Part shown: piece after piece, positions 1-10,073 of the stretch
How positions within the stretch are numbered: the first letter of the stretch is position 1
How the letters are laid out: every line of letters begins with the position of its first letter
Translations under genes and position numbers: made by a program
The notes under the pieces: model-generated
Database searches by the model: none
Told to the model about the DNA's origin: nothing
The model's input: only the letters and a program-made list of their open reading frames with translations
Origin: an uncultured Collinsella sp.
Lineage (GTDB): Bacteria; Actinomycetota; Coriobacteriia; Coriobacteriales; Coriobacteriaceae
Assembly: GCA_934630735.1 (NCBI GenBank)
Contig: CAKTWK010000002.1
Span: forward strand, 1-64,000
Direction: 5' to 3'
DNA: 64,000 nt

Positions 1-395
1 GTTCTCATCAGGGCGATATCCTCGTTGCACTGATGTGTTGCGCCGTCTTCTCCTACGGAAATTCCGGCATGGGTAGCACCGATTTTTACGTTCAGATGCG
101 GGTATCCGATGGAGTTGCGCACCTGCTCAAACGCACGGCCTGCGGCAAACATCGCGAAGGTGCTTGCGAACGGAACGATGCCTGTGGTGGAAAGACCGGC
201 AGCGATTCCCATCATATTACATTCTGCGATACCACAGTCGATGTGGCGGTCCGGATATGCTTTTTTGAACACACCGGTCTTGGTTGCTGCTGCAAGGTCA
301 GCGTCGAGTACGATCAGATTGTCATGCTCTGCGCCAAGTTCAACCAGTGCATTACCGTAACTTTCTCTTGTTGCGATTTTCTTTACTTCTGACAT
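1..395 (-). CDS. Transketolase C-terminal subunit (partial)
   Basis: This is the C-terminal half of a split transketolase (pyrimidine-binding and transketolase-C domains). It would pair with the adjacent N-terminal subunit for pentose phosphate interconversion. The ATG is at 395 and opens MSEVKKIATRESYGNALVEL; 131 codons are visible before the window edge. Motifs include GIAECNMMGIAAGLS and GATHAGISVGEDGATHQ, typical of this subunit. It overlaps the end of the upstream gene by 13 bases, so translation is probably coupled. Base use is unlike the rest of the window: hand-counted 60-base lines here are about 40-53% GC against about 65% a few hundred bases further in. Confidence 0.9.
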   Translation of the reverse strand, partial: MSEVKKIATRESYGNALVELGAEHDNLIVLDADLAAATKTGVFKKAYPDRHIDCGIAECNMMGIAAGLSTTGIVPFASTFAMFAAGRAFEQVRNSIGYPHLNVKIGATHAGISVGEDGATHQCNEDIALMR

Positions 396-1222
396 AACGC
401 TTCACCTGCCTTTTCCAGTTCTGCCATAGCAATTGCGTACTCTTCATCGTTCGGAGCTTTTCCGTGCCAGCCTACCTGGTTCTCCATGAAGGAAACGCCT
501 TTTCCTTTTACGGTCTTTGTGATGATGGCGGTCGGCATGCCTGTTACGGTGCGCGCCTCATCAAATGCAGCTTTCAGCTGATCGAAATCGTTGCCGTCGG
601 CGAGCTCCACCACGTGGAACTTGAAGGCGCGGAACTTGTCGGCGAGCGGCATGGGGTCGTTGACCTCCTCGACGGGGCCGTCGATCTGCAGGCCGTTGTG
701 GTCGACGATCACGCAGAGGTTGTCAAGCTGCTGGTTGCCGGCAAACATGGCGGCCTCCCAGACCTGGCCCTCCTCGCTCTCGCCGTCGCCCAGCAGGGCG
801 TAGGTGCGATAGTCGTCGCCCCAGTGCTTGGCGGCAACGGCCATGCCCACGGCGGCGGAGATGCCCTGGCCGAGCGAACCGGTGGACATATCGACGCCCG
901 GGGTGTCGTTCATGTTGGGGTGACCCTGCAGGTGGCTGCCGATGTGGCGCAGCGTCTCGAGATCCTCCTTGGGGAAGAACCCGCGCTCGGCAAGCACGGC
1001 GTACAGGCCAGGTGCACAGTGACCCTTGGAAAGCACGAAGCGATCGCGGTCGGCCTTGCGGGGGTCGGCCGGGTCGACGTTCATTTCCTCAAAGTACAGA
1101 TAGGTCATGATGTCGGCAGCGCCGAGCGAACCGCCCGGATGGCCGGACTTGGCAGCGTGCACGCCGGTGACGATGCCCTTCCTTACCTCGTTGGCAACCT
1201 TTTTGAGCTCTTCGTCGCTCAT
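383..1222 (-). CDS. Transketolase N-terminal subunit
   Basis: This 279-residue protein is the thiamine diphosphate-binding half of a split transketolase. It shows the early HPGGSLG motif, the ThDP motif GDGESEEGQVWEA and DHNGLQIDG about 25 residues later. AAGGAAGG lies just upstream of the ATG at 1222, supporting this start. The C-terminal partner follows with a short overlap, so the two form one operon. The last ~70 codons (below about position 590) are markedly more AT-rich in codon choice than the first 210, as if the gene were a mosaic or the contig end were a misjoin. The family assignment itself is secure. Confidence 0.93.
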   Translation of the reverse strand: MSDEELKKVANEVRKGIVTGVHAAKSGHPGGSLGAADIMTYLYFEEMNVDPADPRKADRDRFVLSKGHCAPGLYAVLAERGFFPKEDLETLRHIGSHLQGHPNMNDTPGVDMSTGSLGQGISAAVGMAVAAKHWGDDYRTYALLGDGESEEGQVWEAAMFAGNQQLDNLCVIVDHNGLQIDGPVEEVNDPMPLADKFRAFKFHVVELADGNDFDQLKAAFDEARTVTGMPTAIITKTVKGKGVSFMENQVGWHGKAPNDEEYAIAMAELEKAGEALCQK

Positions 1223-1430
1223 TGTGCCTTCCTTTCATCCTCTTAAGACAAGATGCGCACGGCACGGAAAGGTAGTCCCAACACAGCCGCGATGCACGTA
1301 CGTCATTCATTATGCTGGAAACTGGAAGCTTTACCAGAGTATTTATCATTATTTGAACAATTGAGCAGGCAGAACCGCTGATGAAACGGTTTATCAATGT
1401 GAACGTCTTTTGGATGGAACGCAGTCGGCC

Positions 1431-2321
1431 CTACGCGTTAATGTCCTTGAATCCCTCACCGAAGGTTTCCGTAACGTCGGCGACCGTCACAATGGCGTGA
1501 GGATCGCGCTCGCGCACGATCGTTTTGAGGGTGTTGAGCTCGCGGCGGCTCACAATGACCATGATCACCGGCTTCTCGGCACCCGAGTACATGCCGGTCG
1601 CCCTAAACTTGGTGCAGCCGCGGCCCAGGCCATACATGATGTCGGCCGCGATATCGGGAAACTTGTCCGAGATGATGAGCACCATACGGCGCCTGTTGCC
1701 ACCGTCGACCACGGCATCGATCACGTAGCCGCTAATGACCATCGAAAGGCCCGCATACAGCGCGTTTTCGACCGAAAAGACCGGGGCCGACAGCGCGCAC
1801 ACGGCAACATCGATCGCCATGACGGTCGAGCCAACCGGCAGCGATGTGTTGCGCGAGATGATCTGGCCGATCGTGTCAGAGCCGCCAGTGTTGGCACCGG
1901 CGCGCAACACCATGCCATACCCGATGCCCGTGATAATGCCGCCCCACATAGCGGGCAGCATCAGGTCGGCATGTGCCAGCGGCGCCACAAACGGAGCGAA
2001 CAGGTCGGTGAAAAAACCCAGCAGCACAAAACCGGTCGCCGTCTGCACCACGTAGAACATGCCACCCTCGCGCATAACAACCAGCAGCAGCAAGGCATTC
2101 ATCACGATGGTCTGGATACCGACGGGAAGCGATATGCCATGCGAGGCGCCGACCGCCTGAATAATGGTGGCAAGGCCTGTGACGCCGCCGGCGGCAAGGC
2201 CGTTGGGGATCAAAAACAAGTCCGTCGCGATAGCTGCCAGGGCGCAGCCAAACATAATCTTGGGCAAGTCATGAAAGAAGTTCATCGAAAGAATGCGCTT
2301 GATGTCCAGACGATATGCCAT
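1431..2321 (-). CDS. YitT family membrane protein (DUF161/DUF2179)
   Basis: This 296-residue protein has about five hydrophobic segments in its first 200 residues. A soluble C-terminal domain follows, from about residue 210 (RRRMVLIISDKFPDIAADIM onward), and matches the DUF2179 domain of YitT-type proteins. The conserved glycine-rich segment NGLAAGGVTGLA and the RAGANTGGSDTIGQII stretch are diagnostic. GGGAGG sits directly before the ATG at 2321, so this start is preferred over one 8 codons upstream. The biochemical function of the family is not established. It appears monocistronic. Confidence 0.85.
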   Translation of the reverse strand: MAYRLDIKRILSMNFFHDLPKIMFGCALAAIATDLFLIPNGLAAGGVTGLATIIQAVGASHGISLPVGIQTIVMNALLLLVVMREGGMFYVVQTATGFVLLGFFTDLFAPFVAPLAHADLMLPAMWGGIITGIGYGMVLRAGANTGGSDTIGQIISRNTSLPVGSTVMAIDVAVCALSAPVFSVENALYAGLSMVISGYVIDAVVDGGNRRRMVLIISDKFPDIAADIMYGLGRGCTKFRATGMYSGAEKPVIMVIVSRRELNTLKTIVRERDPHAIVTVADVTETFGEGFKDINA

Positions 2322-2451
2322 GCTGCCTCCCTCAAAAAAGCGCACCCAAACGAGTGCGCTTTGAACTTCTTGCTGTATTCGATTCTACCGATTCACCGGG
2401 CAAATACCACCCCTGCGAAGTGTTTGCATCGACCCGGAGCCAATCATGTGC

Positions 2452-3599
2452 CTAGGCAGACGATGCTTCCGCATCGGCGTTGCCGGTTGCCCAGCGATGG
2501 TAGCCGATCACAAACGGATCCAGATCGCCATCGTCGAGAACGGCCTCGACGTTGCTGGTCTCCACACCCGTGCGCAGGTCCTTGACCATCTGATACGGGT
2601 AGAGCACGTAGCTGCGAATCTGGTTACCAAAACCGATCGTGGTCTTGGGTCCACGAATCTCGTCGAGCGCCTCGGCGCGCTTCTCGAGCTCGATCTCGTA
2701 CAGACGGGCCTTGAGAATCTGCATGCACGCGGCCTTGTTTTGAATCTGGCTGCGCTCGTTTTGGCAAGTGACAACGATGCCGCTGGGAAAATGCGTCACG
2801 CGTACGGCGGAGTCGGTGGTGTTGACGCCCTGGCCGCCCGGGCCGCTCGCGTGATACACGTCCACACGGATATCGTCGGGACTGATCTCGATGTCGATAT
2901 CGTCAGGCAGCACGGGAATGACCTCGACGCCGGCAAACGTGGTCTGGCGACGCTTCTTGTCGTCGGTGGGGCTAATGCGCACCAGACGGTGGACGCCGGC
3001 CTCGGCGCGCAGCATGCCAAACGCGTCCTTGCCCTCGACGGTAAAGGTCGCACGGTCGATGCCGATGACCTCAGCCGCGGGACAGTCGTTAATGGTGACC
3101 TTCCAGCCGCGACGCTGGCAGTACTTCATGTACATCTTAAAGAGCATGAAGGTCCAGTCCTGCGCCTCCAGGCCACCCTGTCCGGGCTTGATGGTCACAA
3201 TCGCGTCGCCGTGATCGAACTCACCGGTAAACCAGCTCGAAAGCTCGAGCTCGTCGATAGCGCGGGCCAGGCGTTCTGCCGTAGCGGCAGCCTCCTCGCG
3301 CAATGCGGCGGCATCGGGGTCGTCGCCCATCTCCTCGGCAAGCTCCAGCGCCGCGCGGGCGTCAGATAGCTCGCCGCGCGCGGTATCCACGGCAGCGATA
3401 TCTTCCTTGGCGCGAGCGATCTCCTCCATGGTTGCGCGAGCGGCGTCGGCGTCATCCCAAAAGCCGGGGGCCACGCTTTTTGCCTCGAGCTCGGTCACGC
3501 GCGTGCGCTTCTCGTCCAAATGAAGATACGACTCGACCTCGCCGAGCCGGTCCGCAAACGCGTCCAGCTCGGCGGGCGTTACCTCTAAAGCCTCGGCCA

Positions 3600-3600
<1 letters not shown>
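2452..3600 (-). CDS. prfB: Peptide chain release factor 2
   Basis: RF2 recognises UGA and UAA stop codons and triggers peptide release on the ribosome. The 382-residue protein has the catalytic GGQ loop in SGPGGQGVNTTDSAVR and the usual C-terminal GFGNQIRSYVLYPYQMVKD. No programmed frameshift is needed: the reading frame is continuous from the ATG at 3600, which overlaps the secA stop codon as TAATG, so the genes are translationally coupled. The residue following GGQ is Gly rather than the His of E. coli. The usual stop-codon recognition tripeptide SPF reads SPT here (RISPTDDKKRRQTTF), which is unusual and confirmed in the DNA. Confidence 0.96.
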
Positions 3601-6407
<2,807 letters not shown>

Positions 6408-6542
6408 GTGGTTTTCCTTTTTGGCCATCGCCCACGCCATGCAGCCTCGGGCGAGTTAAACACAGATAAATGTACTTTAGCCAAACAGGACGCGGCCTAT
6501 ACGGTCGACCTCGACCGCCACGTAATAACTACGACCCGACCG

Positions 6543-6577
6543 ACCTGCCAAAAAGGGACTGGTTTATTTTGGCAGGT
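6543..6577. repeat. 11-bp inverted repeat upstream of secA
   Basis: Arms ACCTGCCAAAA (6543-6553) and TTTTGGCAGGT (6567-6577) are perfect complements around a 13-base loop containing GGGACTGG. It lies in the 6408-6753 gap between rpmE and secA, which has no gene. It may be a terminator or an interspersed palindrome. Confidence 0.6.
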
Positions 6578-6610
6578 TTTATCTGGGAAAACGCCGTCAC
6601 TCTGCCATTT

Positions 6611-6673
6611 GGTGCAAACCAACCCGTCCCCTTCGCGCCAATCTGGTGCAATGGGAACGGGTTAGCCTGCACC
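6611..6673. repeat. Imperfect 20-bp inverted repeat
   Basis: GGTGCAAACCAACCCGTCCC (6611-6630) pairs with the reverse complement of the stretch ending GCCTGCACC (6652-6673) with about four mismatches. Together with the element at 6543-6577 it fills the gene-free stretch between rpmE and secA. No coding signal was seen here. Confidence 0.5.
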
Positions 6674-6680
6674 AATAAAA

Positions 6681-6716
6681 AGAAAAGGGCCGCGCACCCA
6701 AACGGATGCGCGGCCC
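6681..6716 (-). terminator. rho-independent terminator of rpmE
   Basis: A 10-bp stem GGGCCGCGCA/TGCGCGGCCC (6687-6696 and 6707-6716) is followed on the minus strand by TTTTCTTTTTATT. It sits 38 bases past the rpmE stop. Confidence 0.9.
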
Positions 6717-6753
6717 TTATGCCATGAATGCGAGCGATTCCGCGGCGAGCTAT

Positions 6754-7179
6754 TTACTCAGCAGCCTCGGTGGTCTCGGCCTCGGCAGCGGCCTCCTCGA
6801 CGGGAGCCTCTGCGGGAGCCTCGGCAGCCTGCTTGGCAGCCTCCTCGGCGAACTTAGCGGCACGCTTAGCCTTCTCGGCAGCCTTAGCCTCAGCGGCGGC
6901 CTTGCGAGCGGCCTCGGCCTCAGCAGCCTTGGCGGCCTTGGCAGCCTTGGCCTCCTCAGCCTTCTTGAGCTGGGCGGCAGCGGCGCCACCGAACTTGTCG
7001 GCGAAGCGCTGGACGCGTCCACCGGTGTCGACGAACTTCTGCTGGCCGGTGTAGAACGGGTGGCACTCGTTGCAAAGCTCAACCTTCATCTCGGACACGG
7101 TAGCGTGCGTCTTGAAGGTGTTGCCGCAGGAGCACGTCACCGTGCACTCGACATACTGGGGATGGATACCCTGCTTCAT
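6754..7179 (-). CDS. rpmE: 50S ribosomal protein L31 with long acidic/alanine tail
   Basis: The first ~75 residues are a zinc-binding L31: [20 protein letters not shown], a second Cys pair in [13 protein letters not shown], then [14 protein letters not shown]. The remaining ~65 residues are a low-complexity Ala/Glu/Lys tail, making it 141 residues instead of the usual ~70. Such tails are plausible in high-GC actinobacteria, but their role is unknown. It has its own promoter, a structured leader and a terminator, so it is a single-gene unit. Confidence 0.93.
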   Translation of the reverse strand: MKQGIHPQYVECTVTCSCGNTFKTHATVSEMKVELCNECHPFYTGQQKFVDTGGRVQRFADKFGGAAAAQLKKAEEAKAAKAAKAAEAEAARKAAAEAKAAEKAKRAAKFAEEAAKQAAEAPAEAPVEEAAAEAETTEAAE

Positions 7180-7199
7180 GGTAGGACTCCTTATTGGTC

Positions 7200-7250
7200 A
7201 GGCGCTGGTTACCGATCAGCGCATAAGGCGTCTTGGTTTCCGACCAAGAC
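7200..7250 (-). promoter_or_regulatory. rpmE 5' leader with two hairpins
   Basis: Between promoter and start codon lie two perfect stems: GTCTTGGT/ACCAAGAC (7230-7237 with 7243-7250) and GCGCTG/CAGCGC (7202-7207 with 7217-7222). Leaders upstream of rpmE that bind L31 are a known class of ribosomal autoregulation; that this is one is inference. Confidence 0.55.
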
Positions 7251-7263
7251 AACAAACTCGGCT

Positions 7264-7292
7264 ATGGTACCACGGCGCCGCGTGTCCCACAA
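7264..7292 (-). promoter_or_regulatory. Candidate sigma-70 promoter for rpmE
   Basis: On the minus strand TTGTGG is followed 17 bases later by TACCAT, about 85 bases before the rpmE start. Spacing is ideal, and each hexamer is an imperfect match. Confidence 0.5.
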
Positions 7293-7365
7293 AAGGTTCA
7301 CGGTCTTTTCGGCACAACACGAGCTGGACCTTAAATATCAACTTCATCCGAACACTCCCCCACAT

Positions 7366-9174
7366 TCATCTCTCGTATGTATCGAGGTATTCCTGCTTGA
7401 GCGTCTGCGAGGACGACTTGATCTTTTCCACGAGCGTGCCGGCTTCGATGAAGTAGAACGAGTTGGTAAGGTCTGCCAGGTCGTCGAGTAGATGGCTTGA
7501 AATGAGCACGCTGCGTCCCCGCGCCACTTCGCTGCGCATCGCGTCGCAGGAGGTTTTCCGTTTTCCCGGATCGAGGCCGTTCAGCGGTTCATCGAGGATG
7601 AGGTACGGGCAATCGGTCGCTATCGCCATGGCAAGCTTTACCTGCTGCTTCATTCCTGTCGAGAGTTTACGGGTCGGCTTGTCGAGATATGGGGAGATTC
7701 CGAGGGAGTCGCAGAGCGAGTCGATGTCGGCGGCCGATTTCCACGCCTCCCTAACGAAAGCAAGGTGCTCGATGGCCGATAGCGTGGGATAGAGATCCGC
7801 GCTGCCCGAAGAGCTCAGGTAGACGAGTTCTGCAAATTCGGCTGATCGACGTTGGCAGATTCCGTCTGCCGCCAGGCTTCCCGAGCGGATGCGGGTGGGA
7901 AATTGGCCCGACAGCGCTTCAAGAAGGGTGGTTTTCCCCGAGCCGTTGGGAGCAACGAGGCCCGCCGCCGTTCCCGGGCTCAGGAAAAGCGACCCGATTG
8001 AAAGTATCGTCGTGCTTCCGTATCCCACGCTCGCGTCTAGAAGCTCGAGCCCATGGTGCTTTTTCGCGGGTCCAGGCTGTTTGGGGGAACGTGTCGCAAC
8101 GGCGCCGACCGTAAAAAAGACCGCGACGTATGCCAGGGCCACGGCAAGCATCGATGCGCTGCCTGAACCGGAGCCAATGAATTCTGTCGGGAAGCATCCT
8201 ACGTAACCCGTTGCCTCGATAGGCGAGAATACGGGCAGTGGCAGGAGCCCGAGCACGGCATTATGCCCTAGTGCCGAATCGGACAATAACGGGAATGCCG
8301 GGGCCGCGACAAGCAGCGCGGAGGTAAGGGGGCCCGCGAGGACGCGCCTCGTTGCGGTCGATAGGACGGCGGAGCAAACGGATATCAAGGTTCCGCCCGC
8401 AAGCAGCGCGAGAAGCAGGGCTGTGAAGACGTTTCCCGCGGTCGTGGTGGCAAGCGCGCCGTCATGGAAGAAGGCGATCGGGTACCCAATTTGCCCGAAG
8501 CCGTTTAGGACCAAGGCGTAAATGCCCCCGGGTGCGAGGCCGGCGAGGAGCATCGCGGTCCCCGCGACGATTATCGAAAACACGATCTGGATAAGGCGCC
8601 GGAATTTGGGCACGGGCGCCTTCGCCGCCAGGGTCCCGGGCCTTGTGGCGCCGAGCACGAGTATCGACGAGAGAAGGAAGGGGATGAAGGGAAGGAAAGA
8701 CGGCGCCGCGGCAATGGCGTAAGGCAGGAAGGAAAGGAATGGCAGGTCGTTTGCGGAGGCCGGGATATCCGTGATGCCGGAGCTGCTCAGGGCGCGGCAA
8801 TATGCGAGCGCTGCGTCATTGGTCTCTCGGTCTCCCACGATGGACCCGGATTGGAAGCCCTCGTCCATGAGCGCGTAGTAGCTCTCGGCAGAATCGAGAA
8901 AGGCGGCGTCGGTTTGAGCGGCAAGGGCGGCGTTCGCGTATCTTGCAAGCTCCGCGTCATCTTGCTGCTCTGGAGATAGGTCTGTGCCGCTGGCCTGGGG
9001 CGCGCGCGTATTGAATGCGTCGACAAAGCCCTGCATGCCCTGTTTCATAAAGAAGGGCCCGTAGATGGGTGAATTGAACGCAATGGGGACGGAAAAGGCT
9101 GCAGCGAGAACGAGCGTACAAATCCATACGGCCTTGTCTCTTAGGATTAGTTTGAGAAGAAGTCGACAGTACAT
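7366..9174 (-). CDS. ABC transporter: permease fused to ATPase
   Basis: This 602-residue fusion has an N-terminal ABC-2-like membrane module: a hydrophobic segment at ~15-30, an extracytoplasmic stretch to ~140, then about five membrane segments to ~360. A C-terminal ATPase follows. The ATPase shows Walker A APNGSGKTT, signature LSTGMKQQ and Walker B LILDEPLNGLD. The permease contains the stretch LAPGGIYALVLNGFGQIGYP, closely resembling segments in the neighbouring permease. It is last in a three-gene leftward operon with a separate ATPase and a double permease. Export is likely; the substrate cannot be told from sequence. Confidence 0.82.
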   Translation of the reverse strand: MYCRLLLKLILRDKAVWICTLVLAAAFSVPIAFNSPIYGPFFMKQGMQGFVDAFNTRAPQASGTDLSPEQQDDAELARYANAALAAQTDAAFLDSAESYYALMDEGFQSGSIVGDRETNDAALAYCRALSSSGITDIPASANDLPFLSFLPYAIAAAPSFLPFIPFLLSSILVLGATRPGTLAAKAPVPKFRRLIQIVFSIIVAGTAMLLAGLAPGGIYALVLNGFGQIGYPIAFFHDGALATTTAGNVFTALLLALLAGGTLISVCSAVLSTATRRVLAGPLTSALLVAAPAFPLLSDSALGHNAVLGLLPLPVFSPIEATGYVGCFPTEFIGSGSGSASMLAVALAYVAVFFTVGAVATRSPKQPGPAKKHHGLELLDASVGYGSTTILSIGSLFLSPGTAAGLVAPNGSGKTTLLEALSGQFPTRIRSGSLAADGICQRRSAEFAELVYLSSSGSADLYPTLSAIEHLAFVREAWKSAADIDSLCDSLGISPYLDKPTRKLSTGMKQQVKLAMAIATDCPYLILDEPLNGLDPGKRKTSCDAMRSEVARGRSVLISSHLLDDLADLTNSFYFIEAGTLVEKIKSSSQTLKQEYLDTYER

Positions 9175-9327
9175 TTAGAAGCACCTACGTTCCTCAAAGA
9201 ATTGTTAGATTAAAAGTAACAGACCGGATGAAGATACGTGCGACGGGGGCGAGGCGAATGGCTGAGCGGTATCGATATGCGGGTTCAACGGTATCACATT
9301 GGCCACATAGATTTTTAACTTGCATTT

Positions 9328-10068
9328 CTACCCGCCCTTTTCGCAGAGTCGCCGATACGTGCTTAGCGCACCCTCGGCGCGTCCGGCAGGCTTTGCGAAA
9401 TGGGATCCAGGAGACTTCGGCGCAGCATCATCTTGCGGAATGCTTCTAATGAGCCTCCCATCCTTCAAAAACAGAATCTCATCGCACAGCCTATCGACCG
9501 AATCCAAGATGTGGGATGACATGATGATGCACGTACCAGAATCGGCCAGCTTCCTGAGAATCTCGGAATGCAAGTCCACCCTGCTGGGGTCGAGCGCGTT
9601 CATGGGCTCATCTAATAGAAGGTACCGCGCGCCCGTCGCATACGCAATCGCCAGGGTAAGCTGCTGCTTCATGCCCTGGCTCAGAGTGCGGATCCTCATC
9701 TTCGCGAACTCGCCTATCTGCGTTTGTTCCACTATCTCTTCGATATCGCGAGCATGCGGCCACATATCGCAAACCATCTTGAGGTGATCTTCCGCACGCA
9801 ATCCGGGATACAGCAGCGTCCCCTCACCAGGTGCATAGAAGATCATAGAACGGACCTCTCTCGCACCCGTACCCTGCACCTCATCCAGAACGATGCTCCC
9901 GTCCACGCGAGGACCCGGCAAACCTGCCATCGCACGCAGCAACGTCGTCTTTCCATGCCCGTTCGGAGCGACGAGACCGTAGACCGTACCCGGGGCAAAC
10001 TCAGCGTTCACCGAATCTACGAGCACCTTCTTTCCATAAGAGATCGTCAGCGTTTGAAGGTCAATCAT
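9328..10068 (-). CDS. ABC transporter ATP-binding protein
   Basis: This 246-residue stand-alone ATPase has Walker A APNGHGKTT, signature LSQGMKQQ and Walker B LLLDEPMNALD. It is close to the ATPase domain of the downstream fusion protein, so the two may form a heterodimer under the permeases. The start at 10068 (MIDLQTLTISYG) is preferred because AAAGGGG lies about 10 bases upstream; the ATG at 10077 abuts that site with no spacing. A gap of about 150 bases (9175-9327) separates it from the fusion gene; no gene or clear signal was seen there. Confidence 0.85.
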   Translation of the reverse strand: MIDLQTLTISYGKKVLVDSVNAEFAPGTVYGLVAPNGHGKTTLLRAMAGLPGPRVDGSIVLDEVQGTGAREVRSMIFYAPGEGTLLYPGLRAEDHLKMVCDMWPHARDIEEIVEQTQIGEFAKMRIRTLSQGMKQQLTLAIAYATGARYLLLDEPMNALDPSRVDLHSEILRKLADSGTCIIMSSHILDSVDRLCDEILFLKDGRLIRSIPQDDAAPKSPGSHFAKPAGRAEGALSTYRRLCEKGG

Positions 10069-10073
10069 CGAGA

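Noticed and set aside
6754..6990. Ala/Lys/Glu tail of L31 as a sign of frameshift or fusion
   Set aside because: L17 in the same window has a similar tail, so this looks like a lineage habit of ribosomal proteins, not an error.
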